The notes: generated from the letters alone by a model not told the origin. DNA of 64,000 nt from Ancylobacter pratisalsi (GCF_010669125.1 NZ_CP048630.1:1302001-1366000); one strand, 5' to 3'. Counted from the first letter of the stretch, positions 46,060 to 55,600 are shown. Program-made: numbers and translations.

Positions 46060-46545
46060 ATGACGATCAAGGTTGGCGACATGCTGCCCAGCGCGACCTT
46101 CCGCGTCGCCACTGCCGACGGCCCGGTGCCGAAGTCGACGGACGAGATCTTCAAGAACAAGAAGGTCGTGCTGTTCGCCGTACCCGGCGCCTTCACGCCC
46201 ACCTGCCACAAGAATCACCTGCCGAGCTTCATCGCCCGCGCCGACGAAATCTTCGCCAAGGGCGTCAGCACCATCGCGGTCACCGCGGTCAATGACCCCT
46301 TCGTGATGGAAGCGTGGGAAAAGGCCTCCAACGCCGGCGGCAAGATTGTTTTCCTCTCCGACGGCAATGGCGATTTCGCCAAGGAAATCGGCCTCTCCTT
46401 CGACGGCTCCGCCGCCGGCCTGGGCCTTCGCTCCAAGCGCTATTCCATGCTGGTAGACGACGGCGAAGTGCTGGTCATGAATGTCGAGGATGTGCCGAGC
46501 AAGGCCGACAAGACCAACGCCGACGTGCTGCTCACGCAGTTCTGA
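46060..46545 (+). CDS. One-Cys peroxiredoxin (Prx5/AhpC-TSA type)
   Basis: Thiol peroxidase of 161 residues. The peroxidatic Cys49 lies in PGAFTPTCH; no other Cys is present, so recycling must use an external thiol such as glutathione/glutaredoxin. AAAGGAG lies 6 nt before the ATG. Monocistronic by context, upstream of a convergent hairpin. Confidence 0.95.
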   Translation: MTIKVGDMLPSATFRVATADGPVPKSTDEIFKNKKVVLFAVPGAFTPTCHKNHLPSFIARADEIFAKGVSTIAVTAVNDPFVMEAWEKASNAGGKIVFLSDGNGDFAKEIGLSFDGSAAGLGLRSKRYSMLVDDGEVLVMNVEDVPSKADKTNADVLLTQF

Positions 46546-46553
46546 TATCCCGG

Positions 46554-46574
46554 TCCCGGCGCCCGGCGCCGGGA
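46554..46574. terminator. Bidirectional hairpin between prx and ydcH
   Basis: Perfect stem TCCCGGCG/CGCCGGGA with loop CCCGG between convergent genes. The flanking T-runs are poor; likely terminator by position. Confidence 0.45.
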
Positions 46575-46589
46575 TCGCCCTTCCCGCGC

Positions 46590-46793
46590 TCAGGCGATGA
46601 TGTCAGGGCAAATCTGGTCCTCGACGAAACTGATGCGGTCCTTCAGCGCCAGTTTGCGCTTCTTGAAGCGCGCGAGCTGAAGCTGGTCGTTGCCCGGCAT
46701 GTCGTGCAACGCCTCGATTGCGACATCCAGATCGCGGTGCTCTTGCCTCAGACGCTCCAGAAGCGCCCTGAGCTCGCGTTCCTCGTCCGCCAT
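46590..46793 (-). CDS. YdcH family (DUF465) small protein
   Basis: Helical protein of 67 residues: LRALLERLRQEHRDLDVAIE then LARFKKRKLALKDRISFVED, the DUF465 pattern. Function unknown. The start ATG at 46791-46793 is preferred; the long open frame upstream is antisense to prpE and not coding. Divergent from a second YdcH gene. Confidence 0.85.
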   Translation of the reverse strand: MADEERELRALLERLRQEHRDLDVAIEALHDMPGNDQLQLARFKKRKLALKDRISFVEDQICPDIIA

Positions 46794-46859
46794 TATCTGT
46801 GCCAAAACGCCCAACCCGCCGACTGACTCGCCCCCGCTACCGACGGGGCCCTCCACACA

Positions 46860-46890
46860 GTATTGCCGTCCTTCCGCCGGCCCGCAATAC
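46860..46890. repeat. Inverted repeat in the ydcH-ydcH divergent region
   Basis: GTATTGC (46860-46866) and GCAATAC (46884-46890), 17-nt spacer. A second perfect dyad, GTGCTGC-AGT-GCAGCAC, lies at 46909-46925. The pair sits between divergent starts and may be a shared operator. Confidence 0.35.
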
Positions 46891-47000
46891 GGCCCGGCCC
46901 ACGCGAACGTGCTGCAGTGCAGCACATCGTTCCGTCGACAGGCGACGCCGCAAGTGACAGACTGATGACGTTCACTTCCAGAGACAGGGAGATATCGTCC

Positions 47001-47177
47001 ATGTCCATGCAGGCGCATGTTACGGAGTTGGAACGTCGCCATCAGGCGCTCGAAAAGGAGCTGCGGGCCGAAGTCACCCGTCCTAGCTCCGACGAGGTAC
47101 GGGTCACCGACCTGAAACGACGCAAGCTCCTTCTGAAGGACGAAATTACGCGGCTGAAGGAGTCTCCGCTTCATTGA
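47001..47177 (+). CDS. YdcH family (DUF465) small protein
   Basis: Helical protein of 58 residues with the same DUF465 pattern as its divergent neighbour (HVTELERRHQALEKELRAE and VTDLKRRKLLLKDEITRLK). GGGAGA precedes the ATG at 47001; the ATG two codons later is an alternative. Followed by an intrinsic terminator. Confidence 0.85.
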   Translation: MSMQAHVTELERRHQALEKELRAEVTRPSSDEVRVTDLKRRKLLLKDEITRLKESPLH

Positions 47178-47204
47178 GCCGAGACTCTTGATAGCGCTGA
47201 CTTT

Positions 47205-47237
47205 GCCGCCGGCCTCCTGGGCCGGCGGTTTGTTTTT
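47205..47237 (+). terminator. Intrinsic terminator after the plus-strand ydcH
   Basis: Stem GCCGCCGGCC/GGCCGGCGGT with loop TCCTG and tail TTGTTTTTG, 28 nt past the stop. Confidence 0.9.
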
Positions 47238-47387
47238 GAGGACGACATTTCTCCATCTCGCCCTGTCGGACGACCGCGCTGCGCTCGACAAAGGTCGTAA
47301 GCATTTCCGCTTCTTGAAATCACAGGCCGGAAACGGAATTCTGGGCACAGCCAAAAAAACAATAATGTGACCCTTGGAGACGCCACG

Positions 47388-49331
47388 ATGACCACCCCGG
47401 ACCGCCCGGTTGCCACCAGTCGCTATCCCGCCATCTACGATCGTTCGATACAGGATCCGGAGGGTTTCTGGCGCGAGGCGGCCCGCGCGATCGACTGGAT
47501 CGCCGAACCGAGGGAGATTTTCGATTCCTCGCTCGGCGTCTATGGGCGCTGGTTCGTCGGTGGCCTTACCAATATGTGCCACAACGCGGTTGATCGGCAT
47601 GTCGATGCGGGCCGCGGCCAGCAGCCGGCGATCTATTACGACAGCCCGGTCACCGGCACGAAGCGCACCGTCACCTATTCCGAACTGCTGACCGAAGTGC
47701 GTCTGCTTGGCGGCGTGTTGCGCGATCTCGGCGTGGAGAAAGGCGACCGTGTCGTCATCTATATGCCGATGATCCCCGAGGCGCTGTTCGCCATGCTGGC
47801 CTGCGCGCGCATCGGCGCGGTGCATTCGGTCGTTTTCGGAGGCTTCGCGGCGGCCGAACTGGCAAGCCGCATCGACGATGCCCGCCCCAAGGTTGTTCTC
47901 TCCGCCTCCTGCGGCATCGAGCCGAACCGGACCGTTGCCTACAAGCCGCTTCTCGATCTGGCGCTGACCATGACCAAGAACACGCCGACGGCGTGCGTGG
48001 TGCTGCAGCGCCCCCAGGCCGAGGCAAGCCTGAAGGAAGGTCGCGACCACGATTGGAACGCGCTGCGCGAGAAGGCTGCCACGGGCGGCCGTTGGGCGGA
48101 ATGCGCCACCGTGTCGGCCACCGATCCGCTCTACGTCCTCTACACCTCCGGCACCACCGGGAAGCCCAAGGGCGTGGTGCGCGATACCGGCGGCTACATG
48201 GTCGCGCTGCGCTGGTCGATGGAAGGTCTCTACGGCGTGAAACCCGGCGAGGTGTTCTGGTCCGCCTCCGACATCGGTTGGGTTGTCGGGCATTCCTACA
48301 TCGTCTACGCGCCCCTCCTCACGGGCTGCACGACGGTGCTCTATGAGGGCAAGCCGGTCGGCACACCCGACGCCGGCGTCTTCTGGCGGGTGATCGAGGA
48401 ATACAAGGTCAGCGCGCTGTTCACCGCGCCGACGGCGCTGCGCGCGATCAAGAAGGAGGACCCGGAAGGCAAGTTGATGGCCGACTATGATCGGTCATCC
48501 CTGCGTACTCTTTTTCTCGCCGGCGAGCGCGCCGATCCCGATACGGTGGAGTGGGCGCAGGACAGGCTTTCCGTGCCGGTCGTCGACCATTGGTGGCAGA
48601 CCGAGACCGGCTGGGCCATCGCCGGCAATCCGATCGGCCTCGGAGCCCTGGATATCAAGGTCGGCTCGACCGGTGTGCCGATGCCCGGCTACACGATCGA
48701 CATTCTCGATGAGGGCGGGCACCCCGCCGGGCCGAACAAGATGGGGGCGATCGCGATCAAGCTCCCGCTGCCGCCCGGCTGCCTGCCGACACTGTGGCGG
48801 CAGGACGAGCGGTTCCGGGAAAGCTACCTCACCGAGTATCCCGGTTACTACAAGACCGCCGATGCCGGCTTCTGTGATCCCGATGGGCAGCTCTACATCA
48901 TGGGTCGCACCGACGACATCATCAACGTCGCCGGTCATCGCCTCTCCACCGGGGGCATGGAAGAGGTTCTCGCCTCCCATCAGGACGTCGCTGAATGCGC
49001 GGTGATCGGCATCCACGACGCGTTGAAGGGTGAAGTGCCGTGCGGCTTCGTGGTCCTTAAGGCTGGAGTGACCCGCGCGCCGAACGAGATCGAGAACGAG
49101 ATCATTGCGCTGGTGCGCGAGCGCATCGGCCCTGTCGCGGCCTTCCGCATCGCCATCGCCGTGCACCGCCTGCCCAAGACGCGCTCGGGCAAGATCCTGC
49201 GTGGCACCATGAAGAAGATCGCCGATTCCGAGCCGTGGAACATGCCCGCCACCATCGACGATCCCTCCTCGCTCGATGAGATCGCCGCGGTCCTTAGTGC
49301 GCGTGGCCTGTCCAAGGCCTCGGCCGCGTAA
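47388..49331 (+). CDS. prpE: Propionyl-CoA synthetase PrpE (AMP-forming acyl-CoA synthetase)
   Basis: AMP-forming synthetase of 647 residues, close to PrpE/acetyl-CoA synthetase length. Motifs: P-loop YTSGTTGKPKGVVRDTGG (about 252-269), WWQTETGWAIAG, GYYKTADAG, and the catalytic Lys region KTRSGKILRG near the C terminus. The N-terminal WFVGGLTNMCHNAVDRHV fits the propionyl/short-chain clade. TTGGAGA precedes the ATG at 47388. Activates propionate, and probably other short acids, to acyl-CoA. Confidence 0.9.
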   Translation: MTTPDRPVATSRYPAIYDRSIQDPEGFWREAARAIDWIAEPREIFDSSLGVYGRWFVGGLTNMCHNAVDRHVDAGRGQQPAIYYDSPVTGTKRTVTYSELLTEVRLLGGVLRDLGVEKGDRVVIYMPMIPEALFAMLACARIGAVHSVVFGGFAAAELASRIDDARPKVVLSASCGIEPNRTVAYKPLLDLALTMTKNTPTACVVLQRPQAEASLKEGRDHDWNALREKAATGGRWAECATVSATDPLYVLYTSGTTGKPKGVVRDTGGYMVALRWSMEGLYGVKPGEVFWSASDIGWVVGHSYIVYAPLLTGCTTVLYEGKPVGTPDAGVFWRVIEEYKVSALFTAPTALRAIKKEDPEGKLMADYDRSSLRTLFLAGERADPDTVEWAQDRLSVPVVDHWWQTETGWAIAGNPIGLGALDIKVGSTGVPMPGYTIDILDEGGHPAGPNKMGAIAIKLPLPPGCLPTLWRQDERFRESYLTEYPGYYKTADAGFCDPDGQLYIMGRTDDIINVAGHRLSTGGMEEVLASHQDVAECAVIGIHDALKGEVPCGFVVLKAGVTRAPNEIENEIIALVRERIGPVAAFRIAIAVHRLPKTRSGKILRGTMKKIADSEPWNMPATIDDPSSLDEIAAVLSARGLSKASAA

Positions 49332-49531
49332 GCCACGGATCCACGCGTTCCGGCAAGGGCGCGGCAGGCGCCGTGCCGGGACGCACCGAATCCGATCAAA
49401 CCGGTGGGCGGACATGCGCCCGCCAACCCCATCTTTACCAAACGTTCACCCTTTTCGCGCTCGACTGGAGCGTGAATGAAGCGCCCCTTTTGCGGGGCTG
49501 CCGAACCTGGTTCCGGGTGGAGTTTTCGACG

Positions 49532-50617
49532 ATGCAGACCGGAACACGGCCAAAGCGCCGGATCGCCGTCCTTTTCGGTGGCCGCTCGCCTGAGCATGAC
49601 GTTTCCATCCTGTCAGCGACCAACGTCATGCGCGCCCTCGACCCGGCGGCCTATGACGCCGTGCCGGTGTTCGTCACGCGCGAGGGCGCATGGCGGCTCG
49701 CTCGCTTCGACGGCTCGGCCTTGGAAACACCCGTCGCCGGGACGCAGATCGCGCTCATTCCCGGAGGGGGCGGGCGGTTGGTGGCGATCGACGAGGCGGC
49801 TTCTGGAGACAGAACCTACCGCGACCTGCCCGCCATCGATCTCCTGTTTCCCGTGCTTCACGGCCTGCATGGCGAAGATGGCTCGATCCAGGGACTGGCC
49901 GAGGTCGCTCGGGTGCCGCTGGTCGGCTGCGGGATGACCGGCTCGGTCACCGTGATCGACAAGGATCTCGCCAAACGGCTGCTGAGGGATGCGGGGCTTC
50001 CCGTCGCGCGCGCGCTGGTCATTCGATCTGGCGACACGCCGTCCTTTCCGGACGTGCAACGCACGCTCGGGCTGCCGCTGTTCGTGAAGCCGGCGCGGCA
50101 GGGATCTTCCTTCGGCGTCAGCAAGGTCACATGCGAGAGTGAGTATGAGGCGGCGCTCGCCGAAGGCTTCCGGCACGACATAAAGCTGCTCGCGGAGGAA
50201 TTCGTCGAGGGGCGGGAGATCGAATGCGCGGTGCTGCAGCGGCCGGATGGCGAGCTTTTCGTCTCCCGTCCCGGCGAAATCGCCCCAGCGGCCAGCCATG
50301 GCTTCTACAGCTTCGAGGCCAAGTATATCGACGCCGACGGCGCGGCGGTGATCGTCCCCGCCCAACTGCCGGCGGAGGTGGAAGACGCGTTGCGGGCGAT
50401 GTCCGCCGCCGCTTTCGAGGCCACCGGCTGCGACGCGATGGCCCGCGTCGACTTCTTTCTCAAGCCGGATATGAGCGTCGTCATCAACGAACTCAACACC
50501 ATTCCCGGCTTCACCGATATCAGCATGTACGCCAAGGCGATGGCCGCGAGCGGCGTCAGCTACCCGCAGGTCCTCGACGCCCTCGTGGATCACGCGCTGG
50601 CGCGCGGCGGGCGCTAG
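49532..50617 (+). CDS. ddl: D-alanine--D-alanine ligase
   Basis: ATP-grasp ligase of 361 residues making D-Ala-D-Ala for peptidoglycan. VLFGGRSPEHDVSILSA at the N terminus, PLFVKPARQGSSFGVSKV, and NELNTIPGFTDISMYAKAM at the C terminus are diagnostic; the length suggests the DdlA type. GGAG is 12 nt before the ATG at 49532. It is not in a division-and-cell-wall cluster here. Confidence 0.95.
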   Translation: MQTGTRPKRRIAVLFGGRSPEHDVSILSATNVMRALDPAAYDAVPVFVTREGAWRLARFDGSALETPVAGTQIALIPGGGGRLVAIDEAASGDRTYRDLPAIDLLFPVLHGLHGEDGSIQGLAEVARVPLVGCGMTGSVTVIDKDLAKRLLRDAGLPVARALVIRSGDTPSFPDVQRTLGLPLFVKPARQGSSFGVSKVTCESEYEAALAEGFRHDIKLLAEEFVEGREIECAVLQRPDGELFVSRPGEIAPAASHGFYSFEAKYIDADGAAVIVPAQLPAEVEDALRAMSAAAFEATGCDAMARVDFFLKPDMSVVINELNTIPGFTDISMYAKAMAASGVSYPQVLDALVDHALARGGR

Positions 50618-50632
50618 CGACGTTCCATAAAG

Positions 50633-50655
50633 AAGGGGCGCCCGAAGCGCCCCTT
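50633..50655. terminator. Bidirectional terminator between ddl and trcR
   Basis: Perfect 9-bp stem AAGGGGCGC/GCGCCCCTT with loop CCGAA between convergent genes; T-runs on both sides (TTTCC plus strand, TTCTTTA minus strand). Confidence 0.85.
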
Positions 50656-50683
50656 TCCATCCCTGCGGCACAGGCCGAAAGGC

Positions 50684-51391
50684 TCATTCGTCCTCGGCTT
50701 CGCTCTTGCGCGAACCACCAAGCTTGGCAAACACGGTGTCGAGGTCGATGGCCTCTTCGCGCGGCTTCGGCGTGGGGACGAAGGGCTCGTCCATGGCACC
50801 GTGCCCGGTGGTGACGTCGGCCGGCAGCAGCGTCGCGCCGCCCTCGCCGGCGACAGCCGCCGGGCGGTCCTTGGAGGAGCGCTGCACCTCGATGTCGAGG
50901 TCGATCTGCGAGCACAGGCCAAGCGTCACCGGATCCATCGGCGTCAGGTTGGCCGCATTCCAGTGGGTGCGCTCCTTGATCGACTCGATCGTCGTCTTGG
51001 TGGTGCCCACCAGACGCATGATCTGGCTGTCCTTCAATTCGGGATGACTGCGCAGCAGCCACAGAATGGCGTTCGGCCGGTCCTGGCGCTTGGAGACCGG
51101 GGTGTAGCGCGGACCACGCCGGCGCTTGGCCTCGGGCAGCTTCACCTTCGGCTCAAGCAGCTTCAGGCTACGGCTCGCATCCTTCTCGGCACGCTCGATC
51201 TCGTCGCGGCCGAGCTGGCCGGTCGTGACGGGATCCAGCCCCTTGATGCCCTGCGCGACCTCGCCATCGGCGATGCCCTTCACTTCGAGCACATGGAGCT
51301 TACAAAAATCGGCGATCTGGTCGAAGGTCAGAGCCGTATTCTCGACCAGCCACACGGCGGTGGCCTTCGGCATCAGGGGGGCGTTCGCCAT
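50684..51391 (-). CDS. trcR: Cell cycle transcriptional regulator TrcR (DUF1013)
   Basis: Protein of 235 residues matching DUF1013: MPKATAVWLVENTALTFDQIADFCKLHVLEVKGIADGEV (a helix-turn-helix-like segment), RRRGPRYTPVSKRQDRPNAILWLLRSHPELKDSQIMRLVGTTK (a second HTH) and a conserved middle, then an acidic tail. GGAGA lies 8 nt before the ATG at 51391; an ATG five codons upstream is less likely. The family is named as an alphaproteobacterial cell-cycle regulator; targets here are unknown. Confidence 0.88.
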   Translation of the reverse strand: MANAPLMPKATAVWLVENTALTFDQIADFCKLHVLEVKGIADGEVAQGIKGLDPVTTGQLGRDEIERAEKDASRSLKLLEPKVKLPEAKRRRGPRYTPVSKRQDRPNAILWLLRSHPELKDSQIMRLVGTTKTTIESIKERTHWNAANLTPMDPVTLGLCSQIDLDIEVQRSSKDRPAAVAGEGGATLLPADVTTGHGAMDEPFVPTPKPREEAIDLDTVFAKLGGSRKSEAEDE

Positions 51392-51742
51392 GGGACGCGT
51401 CTCCATCCAATTGGGTCGTTCGGCCGCGCAAGCGCTCTCACGCGCTCCGCCGCCCTTTGTGGGAGCGGAGCCTCGGACCGTCTCGCGATGACCGGGATCG
51501 CGCAAATATAGGCCGCCCGGCGCCATCCTGCAAACCCAAAGAAGACATAAGCGATGAAGACGGCGCAGGCGTCGACGTGCCCCCACCATTCGGGAACATT
51601 TCTACACTTAGGAAGAATTTAGGAACAATTCGTCCGCCATTCGAAATACATGGCACCGCAAGGGCGTTCGCGTGAATAATGCCGCCAAACCTTCGCGGAA
51701 CTCACAAACGGGCGCGACAGGGAAAACAGGAGAGGATTATCG
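51392..51742. other. Divergent intergenic region between trcR and yceI
   Basis: 351 nt with no credible gene. The centre (about 51580-51660) is unusually A/T-rich and carries two direct copies of TTAGGAA at 51608-51614 and 51619-51625, 11 bp apart. No consensus promoter is obvious. Confidence 0.45.
51608..51625 (+). repeat. Direct repeat TTAGGAA, one helical turn apart
   Basis: Two exact heptamers separated centre-to-centre by 11 bp, about 120 bp upstream of yceI. Same-face spacing would suit a dimeric regulator. Inference only. Confidence 0.35.
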
Positions 51743-52354
51743 ATGTTACTGCGCTCTCTACTCGCCGCCGTTCTGCTGCTCGGCATCATAACACCATCGC
51801 TTGCCCAGCAACTGCCCGGCACAGCGGACACCTCGCGCATATCGGGTGGCACCTACGCGGTGGACGCCAACCACACGCAAGTGACCTGGACGGTCGACCA
51901 TCTCGGCATCACGCCGCTTTCGGGCATGTTCGCGGCGACGAGCGGCACCCTGGTACTCGATCCCGCACATCCCGAAACGGCGCAGCTGAACGTCACCGTC
52001 CCCATTTCGTCGCTGGCGGTGACCTCGCAGAGCTTCGGAACGGATCTCGCTGGCCCCGAATTTTTCGACACGGCAACGTTTCCCACCGCGACCTTCGCCT
52101 CCACGCGGGTGAAGCCGGATGGCATGACGGCGACGGTCGAGGGCGATCTGACCCTTCACGGCATCACACGGCCGGTCACGCTGGAGGTGACGTTCTTCGG
52201 TGCCGGCGTCAATCCGCGCAGCAAGCGGGAAAATGTCGGCTTCACCGCGACCGGCAGGCTCAAGCGCAGCGATTTCGGGCTGGGCCTCGCCGTCCCCGTG
52301 GTCTCCGACGCGGTGAGCCTGTCCATCGTCGGCGCGTTCGAGAAGCGCCCTTGA
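51743..52354 (+). CDS. YceI family periplasmic protein
   Basis: Protein of 203 residues with a signal peptide (MLLRSLLAAVLLLGIITPSLA, cleavage before QQL) and a lipocalin-like YceI barrel: GTYAVDANHTQVTWTVDHLG, TSQSFGTDLAGPEFFDTATFP and GDLTLHGITRPVTLEVTF. YceI proteins bind isoprenoids such as ubiquinone chains and are stress-induced in several bacteria. AGGAGAGG lies 8 nt before the ATG. Confidence 0.92.
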   Translation: MLLRSLLAAVLLLGIITPSLAQQLPGTADTSRISGGTYAVDANHTQVTWTVDHLGITPLSGMFAATSGTLVLDPAHPETAQLNVTVPISSLAVTSQSFGTDLAGPEFFDTATFPTATFASTRVKPDGMTATVEGDLTLHGITRPVTLEVTFFGAGVNPRSKRENVGFTATGRLKRSDFGLGLAVPVVSDAVSLSIVGAFEKRP

Positions 52355-52413
52355 GACGGCCGCGCGCTTGACAGCGCGGGCGGCGCCACCCATGACGGGG
52401 CGACCCCTGATCG

Positions 52414-53397
52414 ATGGATCAAGCGATGAGCGCCGCCCAGAAGCCCGAACTGCGGATCCTGCTTTGCGCGCCGCGCGGCTTCTGCGCCGGCGTGGTGCGC
52501 GCGATCGACGCTGTGGAGCGCGCTCTCGAGATCTATGGCCCGCCGGTCTATGTGCGCCATGAGATCGTGCACAACAAATATGTGGTGGAAGGCCTGAAGG
52601 CGAAGGGCGCGATCTTCGTTGAAGAGCTTCACGAGGTGCCGGCTGGCGCCACGGCCCCGGTCATCTTCTCCGCCCATGGCGTCGCCCGCTCGGTGCCCGA
52701 GGATGCCGCGCGGCGAAATTTCTTCGCCATCGATGCCACCTGCCCGCTGGTGACCAAGGTGCACCGCGAAGCGGTCGTGCACCACAAGAAGGGCCGCGAC
52801 GTGGTGCTGATCGGCCATGCCGGTCATCCCGAAGTGATCGGCACGATGGGCCAGCTTCCCGCGGGCGCGGTGGCGCTGGTGGAAACGGCGGAGCAGGCCC
52901 GCGCCTTCACTCCGCGCGACCCGTCCAATCTCGCCTTCACGACCCAGACCACCCTTTCTGTCGATGACACCGCAGAGATCGTCGCCATCCTGCGCGCGCG
53001 CTTCCCCTCCATGGTCGCCCCGCACAAGGAGGATATCTGCTACGCCACCACCAACCGCCAGGAGGCGGTCAAACGGGTGGCGCCGCAGGTCGAGGCCATG
53101 ATCGTGGTCGGCGCGCCGAACTCGTCGAATTCCCAGCGCCTGCGCGAGGTCGCCGAGCGCGAAGGATGCCGCGTCGCCGTCCTGGTGCAGCGCGCCGAAG
53201 ACATCGACTGGAACGTGTTCGGCGCCATTTCCTCGCTGGGCATCACTGCAGGCGCCTCCGCTCCGGAGGTGCTGGTCGAAGAGATCATCGACGCCTTTGC
53301 GGAGCGTTTCACCGTGGCGGTCGAATCCGTCTACACCGCCCATGAGGACGTCTTCTTCCCGCTGCCCCGCCAGCTCCGCCCCGATGCGGCCGAATAG
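52414..53397 (+). CDS. ispH: 4-hydroxy-3-methylbut-2-enyl diphosphate reductase IspH
   Basis: Last step of the MEP isoprenoid pathway, an iron-sulphur enzyme. The 327-residue protein has the three cluster cysteines Cys24 (GFCAGV), Cys110 (DATCPL) and Cys209 (EDICYAT). Either ATG at 52414 or 52426 may start; no good Shine-Dalgarno. First of ispH-thrB-rnhA-DUF4260, with a 29-nt gap to thrB. Confidence 0.96.
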   Translation: MDQAMSAAQKPELRILLCAPRGFCAGVVRAIDAVERALEIYGPPVYVRHEIVHNKYVVEGLKAKGAIFVEELHEVPAGATAPVIFSAHGVARSVPEDAARRNFFAIDATCPLVTKVHREAVVHHKKGRDVVLIGHAGHPEVIGTMGQLPAGAVALVETAEQARAFTPRDPSNLAFTTQTTLSVDDTAEIVAILRARFPSMVAPHKEDICYATTNRQEAVKRVAPQVEAMIVVGAPNSSNSQRLREVAEREGCRVAVLVQRAEDIDWNVFGAISSLGITAGASAPEVLVEEIIDAFAERFTVAVESVYTAHEDVFFPLPRQLRPDAAE

Positions 53398-53426
53398 ATT
53401 CCCGCGAACAGGCACGACACAATTTC

Positions 53427-54395
53427 ATGGCCGTCTATACCGACGTCGCACCGGAAGAGCTCGAATCCTTCCTCGCCACCTATGACATCGGCCGCCTGCG
53501 CGCCTTCAAGGGCATCGCGGAGGGCGTCGAGAATTCGAACTACCTGCTTCAGACCGAAGCGGGCAGCTTCATCCTCACCCTCTATGAGAAGCGGGTGAAC
53601 CCGGACGACCTGCCGTTCTTCATCGATCTGATGGAGCATCTGGCCAGCCGTGGCATCGACTGCCCGCAGCCGGTCAAGAATCGCACGGGAACGGCCCTCG
53701 GAACGCTCGCCGGCCGGCCGGCGCTGATCGCCACTTTTCTGGTCGGCACCTCGGTGCGGCGCCCGACCGCCGCTCATTGCGCCGCGCTCGGCACGGCTCT
53801 GGCGGGGCTGCACAAGGCGGGCGCCGACTTCACGGCCCGGCGCCGCGTCAACGCGCTTTCCGTTCCCGGCTGGCGGCCGCTGTTCGATCAGGCCAAGGCG
53901 CGCGCGGACACGGTGGCGCCGGGACTGGCGGACCTCATTGCCGACGAGCTGGGCGTTCTCGAGCCGAACTGGCCCGCCGGCCTTCCCGCCGGCATCATCC
54001 ATGCGGACCTGTTCCCGGACAATGTGTTCTTCATTGACGGCAGGCTGTCGGGGCTGATCGACTTCTATTTCGCCTGCAACGACCTGCTCGCCTACGACAT
54101 CGCCATCTGCCTCAATGCCTGGTGCTTCGAGGCTGATGGCGCCTACAACCTCACTAAGGGCCGCGCCCTGCTCGCCGCCTATGGCGCGGAGCGCGCGCTC
54201 ACGCCGGCGGAGATCGACGCGCTGCCGCTCTTGTGCCGTGGCGCGGCGCTGCGCTTCCTCCTGACCCGCCTGGTGGACTGGCTGAATGTGCCCCTCGGCG
54301 CCCTGGTGCGCCCCCACGACCCCAGGGACTATCTGCGCCGGCTGCGTTTCCACCGGAGCGTGGAAAGCGTCCGCGATTATGGGATCGGCGCGTGA
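53427..54395 (+). CDS. thrB: Homoserine kinase (aminoglycoside-kinase-like ThrB)
   Basis: Phosphorylates homoserine in threonine synthesis. The 322-residue protein is of the APH-fold type, not [20 protein letters not shown], catalytic [13 protein letters not shown], and metal-binding [16 protein letters not shown]. Its TGA overlaps the rnhA GTG. Confidence 0.93.
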   Translation: MAVYTDVAPEELESFLATYDIGRLRAFKGIAEGVENSNYLLQTEAGSFILTLYEKRVNPDDLPFFIDLMEHLASRGIDCPQPVKNRTGTALGTLAGRPALIATFLVGTSVRRPTAAHCAALGTALAGLHKAGADFTARRRVNALSVPGWRPLFDQAKARADTVAPGLADLIADELGVLEPNWPAGLPAGIIHADLFPDNVFFIDGRLSGLIDFYFACNDLLAYDIAICLNAWCFEADGAYNLTKGRALLAAYGAERALTPAEIDALPLLCRGAALRFLLTRLVDWLNVPLGALVRPHDPRDYLRRLRFHRSVESVRDYGIGA

Positions 54396-54907
54396 AAACG
54401 GCTCCCGGCACCGCCCGCATCTTCTCCGATGACGCCGCCGCGAAGGAGGCGCCGAAGGGGATTGTCGCGATCTGGACCGACGGTGCCTGCTCGGGTAATC
54501 CCGGTCCCGGCGGCTGGGGGGCGATCCTGCGCTATGCGGGCGCGCAGAAGGAACTCTCAGGGGGCGAATCCCCGACCACCAACAACCGCATGGAACTGAC
54601 CGCGGCCATCGAGGCGCTGGACGCGCTCAAGCGCGCCTGCACGGTCGATCTGCACACGGACAGCGAGTATCTTCGCAACGGCGTCACCAAATGGATGGCC
54701 GGCTGGAAGCGCAACGGCTGGCGCACGGCCGACAAGAAGCCGGTGAAGAATGTCGACCTGTGGGAACGGCTGGAAGTCGCCATCGCCCGCCACGAGATTC
54801 ACTGGCATTGGGTCAAGGGGCACGCCGGCGACCCGATGAACGAACGCGCCGACGAGCTCGCCCGCGCCGGAATGGCGCCCTACAAGCATGGGCATCGCGG
54901 CGGATGA
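54392..54907 (+). CDS. rnhA: Ribonuclease HI
   Basis: Removes RNA from RNA-DNA hybrids. The 171-residue protein has a 25-residue N-terminal extension before the RNase H core. Catalytic acids are in [30 protein letters not shown] and [14 protein letters not shown]. The GTG start overlaps the thrB stop (GTGA) and its own TGA overlaps the next ATG. Confidence 0.96.
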   Translation: MKTAPGTARIFSDDAAAKEAPKGIVAIWTDGACSGNPGPGGWGAILRYAGAQKELSGGESPTTNNRMELTAAIEALDALKRACTVDLHTDSEYLRNGVTKWMAGWKRNGWRTADKKPVKNVDLWERLEVAIARHEIHWHWVKGHAGDPMNERADELARAGMAPYKHGHRGG

Positions 54908-55344
54908 CCCCGCCCGCCGGGCCATCTCCGGGCACTGTCGCCGGCACCCCGGCCATCCTGCTCAGACTGGAAGGTCTGGCGGTCTTCGCGGGCGCGCTTG
55001 TGGTCTATGCGGCACTGGCGCCGAACTGGTGGCTTTTCGCCGCGCTCATTCTGGCCCCGGACCTCGCCATGCTTGGCTATCTCGCGGGTCCCGTCCTCGG
55101 TGCCCGGCTCTATAATGGCGTGCACAGCTATATCGGCCCGGCCCTTCTCGCCGCCCTCGCCTATAGCCTTGCCGATCCACATCTGGGGGCGGTAGCCGCG
55201 ATCTGGGTTGCCCATATCGGCATCGATCGCGCCTTGGGCTACGGGCTCAAATATCCGGACAGTTTCGGTCACACCCATCTGGGAAAGCTCGGAACCGCCG
55301 GCAAACCCGGGAAAGTCAGGGTTGATCCGCCTGCCGCGGATTGA
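54904..55344 (+). CDS. DUF4260 family membrane protein
   Basis: Protein of 146 residues with about four hydrophobic segments (about 20-40, 45-70, 78-98, 100-120); [17 protein letters not shown] and [24 protein letters not shown] match DUF4260, function unknown. Translationally coupled to rnhA (ATGA). Its stop lies within the -35 of rpmJ. Confidence 0.85.
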   Translation: MTPPAGPSPGTVAGTPAILLRLEGLAVFAGALVVYAALAPNWWLFAALILAPDLAMLGYLAGPVLGARLYNGVHSYIGPALLAALAYSLADPHLGAVAAIWVAHIGIDRALGYGLKYPDSFGHTHLGKLGTAGKPGKVRVDPPAAD

Positions 55345-55370
55345 CAACAGCCCCCCTGCTCCGCTATCAG
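55341..55370 (+). promoter_or_regulatory. Promoter of rpmJ
   Basis: Consensus TTGACA (55341-55346), 18-nt spacer, TATCAG (55365-55370). The -35 overlaps the DUF4260 stop codon. The leader would be about 85 nt. Confidence 0.6.
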
Positions 55371-55462
55371 CCGGGCCTCGAATTTGGAAGCTGGCGGATC
55401 GGGGCGCGGCCATAGAGGTGCCGTCTCATGCGCAGGCGCTGTCGATCCGAAGGTTAAGTGTC

Positions 55463-55588
55463 ATGAAGATTCGTAACTCTCTCAAGTCGCTGCTCGGCCG
55501 TCACCGCGACAATCGTCTGGTGCGCCGCAAGGGCCGCGTCTACATCATCAACAAGACCCAGAAGCGCTTCAAGGCCCGCCAGGGCTGA
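55463..55588 (+). CDS. rpmJ: 50S ribosomal protein L36
   Basis: Protein of 41 residues, [18 protein letters not shown] then [21 protein letters not shown]. This is the YkgO-like, cysteine-free L36 type. AAGG lies 8-12 nt upstream. Followed by a hairpin at 55601-55619. Confidence 0.95.
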   Translation: MKIRNSLKSLLGRHRDNRLVRRKGRVYIINKTQKRFKARQG

Positions 55589-55600
55589 GAAGACGAGGCG

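Noticed and set aside
46794..48293. Minus-strand open frame continuing upstream of the YdcH gene
   Set aside because: Only the last 67 codons match DUF465; the rest is antisense to prpE and crosses the second ydcH gene.
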